Below, in pieces: positions 47,101-59,332 of a stretch of DNA of 64,000 nt. This DNA is from Epiperipatus broadwayi (lineage: Eukaryota > Onychophora > Udeonychophora > Euonychophora > Peripatidae), in NCBI GenBank assembly GCA_028023455.1, contig JAQFVV010000233.1, forward strand, positions 310,001 to 374,000, given 5' to 3'. Every line of letters begins with the position of its first letter. The first letter of the stretch is position 1. A program made the position numbers and the translations under genes. Below the pieces are notes generated by a model that ran no database searches, was not told where the DNA came from, and saw only the letters and a list, made by a program, of their open reading frames with translations.

Positions 47101-47877
47101 GAAAGAGTAGGTAAAGAAAGAAAAAAGGCAAAATAACACCCAGCTGGGAAACTTAGGACATTTGGAAATAGATTGTTTGTTAAATAGGCTTTATAAGTCT
47201 TAAGAACATGATTTGCAAGGAGGTTAGAGGAGGGACGGAAGAGGGGGTGAAAGAATATTAACTACTCTTTGCAAGCTTATTCTGACAGTTTAGTTTCCTT
47301 TACCATCTTCATTAGATAATATTTCAATGAACTAGAAATAGAAAATATATATAAATAGTAAATTAAATCTGTTTTTCAGAAAACAAATACAAATATATAC
47401 ATTCAGCAATAATACGAAATAAAAACTATCGTCTAAGGGATTTCTATTTTAGATTTTATAAATACAATCTTATTCTATAGGAAATATTTAAATAAAATAT
47501 CGTAAGCTCAATTATTAAGATTAAACATGTGTGCAAATAGATGTATATACAATATTCCATGTCACTTTATATACTTCAAAAACAACAATTTTCTATTTGT
47601 AAAACAAAAGTTTTTATTATATTGTTTTATAAAATTATAAAGCATTTTTTAATCTTTTATTTTGATATATATCTATATAGCACAAACAAAACTATTATAT
47701 AAATATAAATTGTTCTTCACGTATAAACAGTGATAAACGTGACGAATAATTTACATTATTTGGCAAGAGTTTTTGTGTTATTTATATATATTAAAAGTAG
47801 TATGTAATATATATATATATCCTGTATTATAGTTCTTTGATTCTGAATAGAGATGAACCTACTAAAATAATAATCGA

Positions 47878-47982
47878 ATGGTTTATTGCTCGGGAGTTTA
47901 CAAGCCACCAAAGGAGCTGGAGTTGCCGTCAATGACCATGATGACAGAATTCGATCTGTTCACTACACTAAACCATGCAGGA
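47878..47982 (+). CDS. Possible first coding exon (35 codons), unknown product
   Basis: The ATG at 47878 opens a 105-base frame (begins MVYCSGVYKPPKELELPSM) that ends exactly in phase at a strong-looking splice donor GTATGT (47983-47988). An in-frame stop lies just upstream, so the ATG would be a true start. Base composition is clearly less AT-rich than its surroundings. Against it: another frame of the same stretch is also open for about 60 codons, no neighbouring exon is visible, and I know no matching family. It may be a repeat fragment. Confidence 0.25.
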
Positions 47983-47999
47983 GTATGTATATATTAATT

Positions 48000-50920
48000 G
48001 CCATGGTTGTATGTCTTTTCTCTATGTGCCCCTCTCTCTTTCTTCTACGAATGATAGAATGACAATGATTCAGATTAATAATCTTTGGAATTATTTCTTC
48101 ACTAATGTCAGCTCCCGAACTTTAAAAATATTGTAGAAATCATCACTGGAAATAACAAAAAAAAATGCTTGAACTTTTTGAAAATTGATAACAGGTCCAC
48201 TAATTTAGATCTATGCACGAATATATATCAAGATAAATGGATTTCACTTACCCAACTGAGTTGTCTTGACATGAAATTGCTAATATTGTATTGATTTATT
48301 TAAGGATTGATGGTAAAATTGTGATTTACTTAAAATAACCAGTTAGGTATTGACACTTATGGTTAATTTTATTTAAAGTAATGAGTAGTTGTTTGCCAGA
48401 AAGATTATAAAAATGAATGTTTATCTACTTTCAAACAGTTTATCAGCACCAGTTAATAGTTTATTTAAAACTCCTAGTTAAACTTAATCTCAATCTATTT
48501 CAATCACAGATTTTATTCATGGTTTATTTAACTGTTTTCCCATTTATAGTGTTTCTGCTACATGGCATAATGTTATTTTGGATGCTTTGGCTTACATTTG
48601 TTGTCTTGTGATTGTCCATGGTATTCATTTATTAATTTTGCTTTTATTTGACTTTAATAACTGGAATTAAAATATATATTGATTTATTAACCCTTTCAAA
48701 TTCTGCCATTTTTTGTTGTTCCATCTACTGAAAAGTTTTGAAAATGCTCAACCTTTCATCTCTATATAAAATCTTTATTTTATATACTAAAACTCAATAA
48801 AATGAATTTAAAACAATATTTCAACTTTGAAAATATATCTAAAAAACAAGAGTTGTAAATACGAACAAAGGGCATAATAGGGCACACAAGAATCATCAAT
48901 TGATGTGAAAGAAAATTCAAAAAGTAAATGAATTTGTATATTTATAATAAATCTATCAAATTCTTTTTTAAATTTTGATATTTGCTTTATATTTATTACA
49001 ATATTTGAAAAGATTAAAATATCATATTAATTCTGATAGTTAATGATGTTACACATGTTGTAGTCAAGTTTATTAACTTTTTTTTAAAAAAAAAAATCAA
49101 ACAAAAAAAAAATCAAAATGTACAGTGCATTCTTTTGTTTTAAATAATTATTAACCAATTAGTATGTAAAAATAAGCAGAAATATTTAATAAACAAATAA
49201 AAAATAATACCTTTTTTATTATAAAAATTTTGCATAAAATCAAAATTTCCAAGAGGGAATGCATTTTGAGAAGTGTGTTTTGGCTCTAAATAATAAGGAT
49301 AATCTAAGTTTGCCAATTGTTCATAAGGCACTGACCTCTTCAGATTTTTTTAAATTAAAAAAAAAGAAAACAATAAAATCATGCCTGCAGAAATAGCATT
49401 AAAAAAGAAACCTATGTTAATTGAATTACAATAATAGTAAAAGTGATGGAAAGTGGCAGACTTACCAGTTTTTCTGGTGTAAACAAACCATATTTCTTAC
49501 TGAATATGAAAGGTATAAGCTTAATTTTAAAAAATTGAAGAAGTCAGTATCATATGGAGAACAGAATACAAAAATTAAAAATGCTGCTGATGGGCAGTTT
49601 CTTTCTTCTTGATTCTGAGATTATCTGTAAGAGCTTTTAAAAGAACACATCTTTTGATTTTTAAAAAGAAGAATCACAAATTTTCCATAGTTTGTTTATA
49701 TATTTATGAATGTTGTTGTAAAATATTTGTTAAATATTTATTTTTTGATAAGACAAAAACTGTCTAAAACTATTTGTAAAAGCTTTTGCAAGAATACATC
49801 TTTTGACTTTTGAAAAGAATAATATATTTTCTGTAGTTTGTTTATAGATTTATGATTATTTTTGCAAAATACTTGTTAAATATTTATTTATAAATGAATA
49901 TATGTCAAAAGAAATATAATAATGTAAAGCAGGAAGTTATATAATTTCTCTTCACTTCTTAATTCTTCACATATTAATTGTATATATCTATATATTACCA
50001 TGAATGTACTTCTATAGTCACTTTTTACAATGCAGATTTTATATATTTCTTGACAAAATTTTCTAACAGTTTCAAATTACCAGCAGTCCCTATCAGAGCT
50101 ATATAATCAAACATATATGATCAGATGATTGGTGCATTCTAATACATAAATGGATGTAATTAAATATAACATACTATAGTATAACCAGATCTTTAAGGCT
50201 CTTTTGTTCATTGCTGTAATGGACATGTATTTCACATGCAAGAATTAATTGATGGTATGATCAAACAAGCAGATACATTTAATATGAACATCCTAACCAA
50301 TCATGAAGATCCAGACTAGGTTTTCATTAAATCTATCCACTTTAAATACTAATACTAGCCATATTTCCTGACCATCACTTTCCATAAAATCATAAAAAGT
50401 CCATCTTTCAATTTATAATAGATCTATTATGACAAAATCTAGGGTGTCATCTCTATAATGAGGAATATACATAGGATGGGTTCAAATCCCTCTTATTTTT
50501 TGATGTCAAACTTCCCCACTTATCCACAACTGACTCATATAAAAATGATACTGATTAAAAAGTACCAGTTTTATTGATCCAATAAAAACATATATTTAAT
50601 TCAAAAGAGAAAAATCTCAGTATTGCAAGTACATCTACATTTATTTACAGAAATAGATGATGTTCATAATAATTAACAAAATAATATTATATTTCAAAGT
50701 TATAAATCTTGTATATTTATAATTTATTACATTTCTCATTATTTAATACACAATAATTTACATAGACAAATAGTTAAAAGAAAACAACCAAAATTATAGA
50801 TATGATACCACTGAATAAATTCTAAAAAACAGCAACATACTTTTCAAGATCATATTATGATTTGACTGTAAATAAATATATTTTCCCTTTTTAGGCCTCT
50901 CTCTCTCTATATATATATAT
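48000..50920. other. AT-rich stretch, no gene recognised
   Basis: Frames at 48417-48611, 49140-49331 and 49421-49612 have no recognisable content. Around 49630-49890 two diverged direct copies of a segment of about 160 bases are visible ('TGTAAGAGCTTTTAAAAGAACACATCTTTTGA' like 'TGTAAAAGCTTTTGCAAGAATACATCTTTTGA'). Confidence 0.45.
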
Positions 50921-51026
50921 AAAATTAAGAGCGTGCTAATAGCTCTAAACAAGCTTTTTTTTTTTTTTTTATTTATGATAAATGCTACTACAAGAGAAGG
51001 CATTCAAATCATTTTTATCTTGGATT

Positions 51027-51082
51027 GTCCCCATCCCCAGACCGGTTTCGACCTATGGGTCTCTTCAGTGAGGAGTTGGGAC
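51027..51082 (-). ncRNA. Canonical hammerhead ribozyme motif, solo element
   Basis: Read on the minus strand. Outer stem I GTCCC/GGGAC (complements of 51078-51082 and 51027-51031). Inner stem I TCCTCA/TGGGGA (51069-51074 with 51034-51039, one G-U pair). Core CTGAAGA (complement of 51062-51068). Perfect stem II GACC-CATA-GGTC (51050-51061). GAAA (complement of 51046-51049). Self-complementary stem III ACCGGT (51041-51046), then C, with predicted cleavage between the complements of 51040 and 51039. Every invariant hammerhead base is present. The internal loop in stem I could make the loop contact seen in natural type I hammerheads. The host element (about 50940-51130) is not otherwise identified. 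Confidence 0.8.
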
Positions 51083-51139
51083 ATTAGATTTAAAAAAAAA
51101 CCAACTCAAGCAAAGCATTTATCTAAAAGTTAATTGTTA

Positions 51140-53260
51140 GAAGAAGATCTATACACACACACAATAACAGAAGTCTTACCTAGTTCATCACTTGATTTTT
51201 TTTTTGATCACATTTATTTTCTTCTTTTAGATTTCTACTTCAAGCTTGTATATCTGAGTCCTGATTTTATAAAGTTTCAAACTTATTAAATCTACACTCA
51301 TTTAGTTTGGCTGAGTTTCTGGTTTATTGTTAGTTCACAAGCATTAAAAATCAAATAATTGTTACAGGATTCTTGACTTCATTCCTGTGTCAACTGGATT
51401 TATTGTATTTACCCATTTTTTTTTTCAGATTCCTTAAAATGATTGTAGATTCAATATTAATCTACAGTTCTTTTGTTTTACATATTTTTTACCCTTCATA
51501 ATGTTTTACAACATATTAGCCTTTGGTAGATGGGTGTTATTAATCATAGCAAATATCCTTAAGTAGCAACAGCCTTAAATTCAGGTTTTACTATATTTTA
51601 TAAATGTATTTTAAAACACTTTCTACTTAAATACCTAAATTATGGAAAAGATTGGAATAAACACATTTGGATGCCTAGCCACACATAGTAAAGATATTTA
51701 TATAATAGATTATATTCATTATCTTTGTGGAATATATTATATAATAGTCATTGTTCTTGCCTCCCGATTTCTTAGTACCACTTCTGAATAGCTCAGCTTT
51801 TGCAATTTTATCAGCAATATTAGTTTTTTTAATATTTTGCTCATTGTTGTTTATGTTCACAGCTTAAAGAAAAGATAAGAAAAGATTAATATAATTTATA
51901 TTGATTTCTTTTATACTTTGTTTATTGAAAGATATTTATATCCTTATCACTCAACCATTATCTGACATTCATTTGACACAAATTCTTGGCTTATCTTTTT
52001 TTAAATATTATTTTAATTTCTTAATTTTCATTCATACAAATCTTAGTCTTTCAGAATATAGCCACATTTTCAACCATGACTGCTTGTTTGGATATGGCAT
52101 AATAGTTGTTCCATTTTAAATTACTTTTCTGTGCAAGCTTTAACATTATTTTTCTGGTTTCCATGTCTAAATAATACTAGAAAATGAAATTAATATAATA
52201 CTGATATATTAGTTCAAAAAAATCTCAAGAAGACAATGACTTATAGCAGTAGCAAAAGAGAAGTCACTAAGCTACTTGCTGGATGAGTTTAGTTCATTAT
52301 GATCTGTTTCACTTGCATTTGAGAGTATATTTCAAAAAATTTTAAAATAGCAAACTTAGTGATTGCTTTTACACAATAATATTATAATAATTATTAAAAC
52401 TTAAAAATATATATTATACACTTTAAAAAATAGAATAAATTTGTCTGTAATTTTAACAAAAAAAATTACATTTGTAATGTTGGTACGCTTTTTGAAAGTG
52501 ATCAGTATATACATTTAAAAGCATAATACTAGGAACTTTTGAGATGTTGTTAATATATATACCACAATTATTGTTAAGTTTGACCTGTAGATGGTGTGTT
52601 AAGATGATATGTAAATCGCGTGAATTTTTTCAATTGTTATAATATCTTGATAAGGTTCATTTTTGAATGAAAATGGATTAGATATTAATAAATTTATTAT
52701 TTATATATTTTAAGTATTTAGTTGTCTATAAATTGAATATATTTCATTTTATATATATATATAGAGAGAGAAATATAAAATATAAAACATAATTTCATAG
52801 CTTTGTAGTTATTTACTCCCATTTTAAAGAGTTTTTATTCAACAAAAATTTAGTTAATTTTTTTTATATGCTCCTGACCCCATCCATTAAAAAAGATTTT
52901 TTTTGTTTTTATAGTGTCTCAGATTTATTATTATTTTTCCAATATTTTCAAATGTCAAATATGATTTTTTGAAATGTATTTTATTTGTAAACTTAAATTA
53001 GTATCACATCAAACCTAATTTATCTAATTCTAATATAGAACAAAGGTTTAATATTAAATCAAATATTCAACTTGACTTTTTTTTAAAAAAAAAGTGTAGT
53101 TACAATAAATAATAGACCATGTCTAATATAGTGGACCTCAGGCTGTTTGTGCTGCTTATAATTATGACTTGAAATTTCCAACAGCCTAAAGTTGTAAATA
53201 TCTCACATCTATTATGACCATATTTATATAAAATTTTACAAAAAACAAATATTTTGTTAC
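51140..53260. other. AT-rich stretch, no gene recognised
   Basis: Frames at 51675-51860 (minus) and 51901-52119 (plus) have no recognisable content. There is a short (TA)n(GA)n run near 52750. Confidence 0.5.
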
Positions 53261-53274
53261 TTATTACTTTTATT

Positions 53275-53565
53275 TAAGTTACAATCTTTGTTTGTTTCAA
53301 TTAAATACTTTTATTTAAGTTAGAATAACATTTTAAAATTGAGGTTTAATATATTTATATACAATAGAATTTGTTCAAAGATGGTATATTTTGTATAAAT
53401 TACTGGCAATGCAAAATGAAACTAAAATATTTTAAATAGATTACTAGTTTCTAAATCCAAATCAACAGATGGATGAGATTTCAAATATTTTGATTGCAAA
53501 TTTAAAATAAGTTGATATCAATTCAATAATTATTCAGTAATATGTGTAAGAGGAAGGTGTATATA
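53275..53565 (+). repeat. Long direct repeat X, first copy
   Basis: Diverged direct copy of 63722-63995. Shared blocks include GTTTGTTTCAATTAAAT, AAGTTAGAATAA, TTTAATATATTTA, ACTGGCAAT, AAATATTTTAAATAGAT.ACTAGTTTCT and GAGATTTCAAATATT. The two copies bracket the tandem units at 53.6-63.7 kb, which suggests a larger tandem period of about 10.4 kb or a shared host repeat. Confidence 0.65.
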
Positions 53566-56500
53566 TATATATTCTAATCTCCCCCCTTGCATTCTCACCC
53601 CAAAATATACTGTTTATTACAATATTACGGGTTCTAGCTCAGTTAACAAATAAATAAATGAAATATTCAGCATTAATTAAAATGATTACTAACTCTAATT
53701 TTAAAATACAAATACGGTTCAATTTTTAAATGAATTAACAAATATTTACTATTTCATGAGACATGGAGTGACAATACAGGGAATGAGATAGACTACATTG
53801 AGCCATTATCAACACAATACTACCTCAATGGCATAAGAACACTATTCCCCCTTTTTACTATACCAAATAACTAACTCATAGTATTCTTACGACTTTCTGA
53901 GCTCTATTCACTACGATTAAAATAATAATCATATCTTAATCTTCTTTATAACAAGAATCTAGCTCAATTAAATAAAATGAAGTAAAATAAATAAAATCTC
54001 AGGTTCATAAATTGTATTCTAACTGATTTAAAATTACAGTAGTAAAATATGAAAAGGGAATTTTATGTCATAATCTACTACACAGCAACTAACAATAATA
54101 AAAATAATAATAACAATAATAATATAATATAATCTTATTTCTTCCTGAATGAAATAAATAAATACGTACGTGATAGTAATTTAATAATCTGACAACAGAA
54201 TACGTGTGGCAACATTAGCATATAATTTAATGTAATATTGTGGCAACCGACTTATGACCAATAAATAATATAAAATTATGATCTTTTAATTTTAACATAC
54301 CAATAAATTCTCAAAATTATTATAACACTTTTATGTTTACCCTTTGTGAAAAATCTATGTCTGTTTCAATTATAAATGTATCGTGATTTCATGCATCCAT
54401 GTCGAGAAATAACAACTCGGACACAAAACTTTAGAACAAATTTAAAACAAAGTTTATTAACAACATAAATAAATTAACAATATTTTTACACTATATACAT
54501 CGGATATCCCTTACTCTCATATCTCAACTTAGTTTATTAGTTTATAAAATGAAATCAAAATATTATTTACTTTTCCTAGTTAAATCTTATTTTTTAACAC
54601 TTAAGAAAATACAGTATTATTACTTGATTTATTATTATGGTTAGCTTATTACAAAATGCATTTCTTATATGATTATCACAAACACTTTTCATCCCTAATA
54701 TTATTAAAATTATATTTTTTACAAAAATTTACATTCGTAGTAAAATTCTACAAAATAACAAATTTTAGTTTTATATTGGTTGTATGGAATCTTACAAAGT
54801 CAAAACACTATTCTACATTCGGTATTAGGTTTTTTATTCATTATCTGATGTTTATTAATCCTAATATTCTCATTCAAGCCTTACTTCGGATGATATAATT
54901 ACAACTATTAATATACCATGCATAAGTATATGTTTATTATACATTATTGAACTATTTTCTTAATAAATATGCAATACTTATTTTCTAAATATTATTTAAA
55001 ACATTCAAATTTTATTATCACTTTTAAAAAAAAAACAACTTTGTTTAGATTTCTCTTTTATAAAAATCTTATATTCATTTCCGAATTAATTTTACAATGT
55101 ATTATATGATTCTTTCTCTCTTTATGATATTTTGGACTTTCAATTTTAAAGTTACACAATTCTATACATTCCAGCAAATAAACTATTCTTACATAAACGA
55201 TAACATATCTTCAGTTCTATTTTATTCATTATTTCTTTGAAAATATCTTTCTGACCGATGCAGATTCACGAAATAAGGATAGCGAAGATAGATGCATAGG
55301 ATCAAAATACAACTAGAATATTACTCGTCATATACCTTGACAATCATGGCACAGTGAATTAAAAGACACTATAGAGGAGTGACCTTTACCTGTCTACCAA
55401 CCTCTATTATAGGAGCGATGTTAAAGCTATTTCTTCAGCTTTATTATAACATCAAAAAGTTTAAAAATATGCAAAAACACTGTCCAAACTATATGTGTTC
55501 AGTTATAGGGCCTAGTTAACTATACTGAAATCACACAAAACTAAATATGATCCAAATCCTTTATTTTTCCTATTTCTTAAAAAAAAAACATCATCTTGGT
55601 TTCCTCTCCACTAGTACTTCCAAGTCACTATCCGATCTTATTTCTCAAGATTTTTTCTATACTGTACATCGACAAATACATATCTGCATTACTAACAATA
55701 ATAAAATTCATTTATTTTAAAACTATTCCACTGTTCTATAAGACAGCTTGCTTACTACTTTCCTCCGTATATTTAGTCATATACAAACTATTTAAATATC
55801 TGAATACTTTATCACATGAAAGTTCAAAAGAATCACACAATTGTTCTGTTAAATTATATTATTAATATACTTTAAATAAATTATTGCATGCATATTCCGA
55901 ATTACTCCTATCTCATTATATGTTAAAAAATGTTGTATAAAATGTGTACATATAATTTAAACTTTCACACTTCATTCTTAGGTCAATAGATGATCTAAAA
56001 AAAATACATTATGCATTATAAATAACTATTAAAATTACCAAAACGACCTTTATCTCCTCGATCGCGTTCCGTAGGCTTCACCATCCATTTGATCCTTGTA
56101 GATATAAGATTCACATCCATACACTTTATTTTTAAACAATATTTCTATAATTTTATCAAGTTATTATATTTAAATTTTAATATTACTAAATTTATGTTTA
56201 TATGTTTTCCCTAATCTCACATAACATTTTATATTTTAAAATAAATTAGTAAAAAATATTCCAAACTATATTTACTGTACTTCTTCATCAAATTTTCTTG
56301 AAAACCGTTCATATTAAAGCTAAAAAAAAAAAATGTTTATTATTTCTTCTTCAGACACTTAATGTTCTCCTCCCTGCTTGTTCAATTTTAAGGCAAAACA
56401 ATTATTGCTCTGTTTAATAAATATTCATAGATGACAATCCTTGGTTTTTTTATAATATTTAATACAATTATTAATTATGATATCCATTAATCCCATAAAG

Positions 56501-57627
56501 AAAACTTCTAAATATTCTCTTCTAATATTTCTTGCTAATATTTTCTCCCGCGCGACTTTTATGATGCATCTTCTCAGTACTTTAATTTAAATATTCAATA
56601 AAACTTTTCTGTTTCCATGGATTCATTTCTTTAAGTAAATTAGATTTATATTTTCCAAACCTTTATCTTTATTAAGCATTTCTCTAATGAACACTTTATA
56701 ATATTTTTACTTCTTCTTAGAGAAAGTTTTTCAGTTCCTTTTTCATAAAACACAATAGCTCTTTCATATTATTATTCTGTAACTTTTTTCCTTCTTTTAA
56801 AATTCTGGTACTATATACTTTATAATGTTTCCTTTAAAAAGATAAACATTCTTTCTTCATTATAACTTTTACATAATTTTTTCTTTATGATAAACGCATC
56901 TTAATTTTTTCATAGAGAAGAATAAAAAAACTTCAGAGTAGCCTTATAAATTTGTGCGTCATAAATTTTTCTGACGGCAAGTAACTTCTCTTTTAAGTTT
57001 TCCATATAATGTCCAAATTATATTCCTCTGAGTTACAATAATAAGTTTCTGGTTGAGCATAAATAAAGCTGTATCAAGGCACTTTACAAATATTTTTCCT
57101 TTATCATAACTTCTATATACTGTTTTCTGTAGTATTTCCATTTTTACTGCAAGGTTTTGGCTAAACTTGAATAAAATATCCTGGTAAGAAAACTTTTAAA
57201 ATTAGCCCTCCATTTAAACATAGTTCAAAATATTATATGTTAAAACAAAACTTTTAAAATAAATACAAAATTTTTTAAAAATTATAACATTTTTCTAGCT
57301 TACGATCTTATACAGCTAAAAAAATATGTTACTCCTTCCTTTACCTACACATTACTTTCCCCCGCTCCGTCTAATTCTTATATTTCATCTGCTAAAATAC
57401 CTCCGTTGATTGGTTAATGACTTTTTTTAGCGCGAACAAATTTACACATTTTTTAGTTTTATAACAGACTAGATTTTTCAAATAAGACATTTATGACGTC
57501 ATGTTTTAAAATATTACTTAGAATAAATATGGTTTTAATTTCTCCTTATATGTAAAAACAAAAAATACTTAATTGTAATTATTAATTAGAGAAAATATAA
57601 CTTACTATTAAAAATTTATCGGCTGAA

Positions 57628-58464
57628 TTACAAAACTCAACCAAACTATCATTCACTATCACATATGAAAATAATAAAGAACTCAAATATCTCGACCTCT
57701 CTTTATCGAGAAATCGCCACTCAATAGATTACAAAATGATTGTTAAACCATTTGAAATTCGCAGCTGTATCCACCCTAACTCTAACTCACCCACATCGCA
57801 CAAATTTGCAGGTCTTAATGCATTTTTGTTTAGAAACTTTCATCTGTGTAAATATGAAGCACATAGGAAGGAAAATATAAACAATTATACTAAAGATCTA
57901 TTGGCAGCAGGATTCAAATATAAAACCATTAAAAAGAAAATCATGAAATTTAATAGTACAATAAACAATAAATTACCTCACACTAATCTACCTAGAATAA
58001 CAATCCCCTATATCCCTAAAATATCCAGCAAACTAACAAAAACTTTAAACAATAAATTCAACTTAATATTCAGAACTCCACCCAACTCCAATAGGTTGAT
58101 CAATAATTCTAAAGACCACATTGATCGATCGCTCACCCCACACGTGGTGTACTCTATTTCCTGCCCTCAAGCCGGATGCCACGCTACATATTATGGGGAA
58201 ACGAAAGCCACAATTAATACCAGATTGGCTCAACATCGTTACACATTCAACAGAGCTCAAACAAACAGCAACACATCCTCCATATTTTTCGAACATAGTA
58301 AACAATCTGGGCACAACTTCATACCTGCCAACCCCATTATTTTATGTTCAGAACCAAATGATTACAGGAGAAAAATAAAGGAGGCATTCTATATTAATAG
58401 AGACATCCACGCCATTAACAGAAAGGACACATGCTTCGAGATCTCGAAAAAATGGGCTACGTAA
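57628..58464 (+). pseudogene. Penelope-like polyprotein C-terminus with GIY-YIG nuclease (PLE-3)
   Basis: The open frame runs from the inverted repeat at 57628 to the stop at 58462-58464. The ATG at 57736 lies inside homologous sequence and is not a genuine start. Upstream codons give NNKELKYLDLSLSRNRHS, the end of the RT domain. Counting from that ATG: thumb region 1-35, then GIY-YIG with VVY at 137-139, C143 and C148, YYGET at 152-156, R163 and catalytic E186, ending CFEISKKWAT. There are no stops or frameshifts, so the nuclease part looks intact, but the RT catalytic core is absent. The complete C-terminus suggests a fairly recent insertion. Confidence 0.85.
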
Positions 58465-58518
58465 CAGTAGCTTATTTGAATATTTACATTTGCATATATT
58501 TATTACACTTTTCATGAA

Positions 58519-58559
58519 GGCTATGAGTATGAGGCATGGTTCCTCGAAAACGTTCAGCC
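58519..58559 (+). ncRNA. Hammerhead-like fold in PLE-3 terminal repeat (non-canonical core)
   Basis: Stem I GGCT (58519-58522) with AGCC (58556-58559). Core-position bases ATGAGTAT. Stem II GAGG (58531-58534) with CCTC (58542-58545). GAAA (58546-58549). Stem III palindrome AACGTT, then C. Compared with the PLE-1 copy, stem I (GGCC/GGCC) and stem III (AGCGCT) have changed on both sides with pairing kept. The core is not CTGANGA. Confidence 0.4.
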
Positions 58560-59314
58560 GATAAATTTTTAATAGTAAGTTATATTTTCTCTAATTAATA
58601 ATTACAATTAAGTATTTTTTGTTATTACTTAGAATAGTATTTTTAACTCAATTATAATTTTATCAAAGTCATTTATTTTTTTAAAACAATTATTAAAATA
58701 ATATTTAATATTTCAACCTTTACTTTAACGATAGATAGCAATTATATTTAGTTTTATAATTCACAAACTTTATTATTATATTCTAACAAGCGTGTGTGTG
58801 AAGGTATATAATATACAGTCACATGATTACTAACTTTATCAGATGATTTTTTAATTTACGTCAAAACTGATATATTTTATAAAAATTTGGAAAATAATTT
58901 AAAAATGTAGAACTAAATATAATTCTCACCATCATAAAGTTTATCTTAAAATATATTAGATTAAATTTGAATATTAATTATAATTATAATATTACATATA
59001 GCATTTATTTAATTTATTAGTTTTAAAATATCATACTCGAATTAATAATATATTTTTAACTATTTATAGCTGTATTATTTTATATGGCCAGCTTTTACAA
59101 CCATTTGCAAGAATATAATTAAGCTTTATTTAATTGTTTTTTTTTTAATAATTCATTACACTTTTATATACCAGGTATTTTTCAGCCTTAAATTGTACTA
59201 TAAGATCTAATCGATCATACAATTATCAATATATTACACAAACGTATCTTAAAATTTAAAATTTTTTTAGCAATTGACCATTCTACCTTATTATGACCTA
59301 TAGATAAGGGCACA

Positions 59315-59332
59315 ATATATATATATATATAT
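59315..59332. repeat. (AT)n spacer between units A and B
   Basis: 18 bases of pure AT separate the GGGCACA end of unit A from the TGTACCC end of unit B. The same kind of AT run follows unit B. Confidence 0.85.

Larger units (their letters stand above)
57526..58622 (+). mobile_element. Penelope-like element PLE-3, 5'-truncated insertion
   Basis: Flanked by a perfect 14-bp duplication TATTACTTAGAATA (57512-57525 and 58623-58636). A tail of about 32 bases (57526-57557) is present on the left only. Then comes a terminal segment of about 70 bases (57558-57627) that is the exact inverse of the right end (about 58553-58620). Between them lies the end of RT and a GIY-YIG nuclease. Inverted ends plus a one-sided tail are a known Penelope arrangement. 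It differs clearly in sequence from PLE-1, so it is a second lineage. Confidence 0.85.
53580..59314 (-). mobile_element. Long LTR-like unit A (interrupted by PLE-3)
   Basis: Collinear, though clearly diverged, with unit B (59333-63700). Shared landmarks: TAGCTCAGTTAA (53636) and TAGCTCAATTAA (59373); 'CAATGGCATAAGAA.ACTATT' (53827 and 59593); the block TATGGCCAG.TTT..CAACCAT (about 59081 and 63419); and the end CTATAGATAAGGGCACA. No protein is encoded. On the minus strand CCAAT (complement of 57409-57413) is conserved with unit B. The left edge is uncertain. A palindromic TGACGTCA lies at 57494-57501. Confidence 0.55.

Noticed and set aside
50440-50500. GGGTTCAAATCCCTC (about 50477-50491) as a tRNA or SINE B box
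   Set aside because: A good B-box match, but no A box at the right distance and no second family copy recognised.
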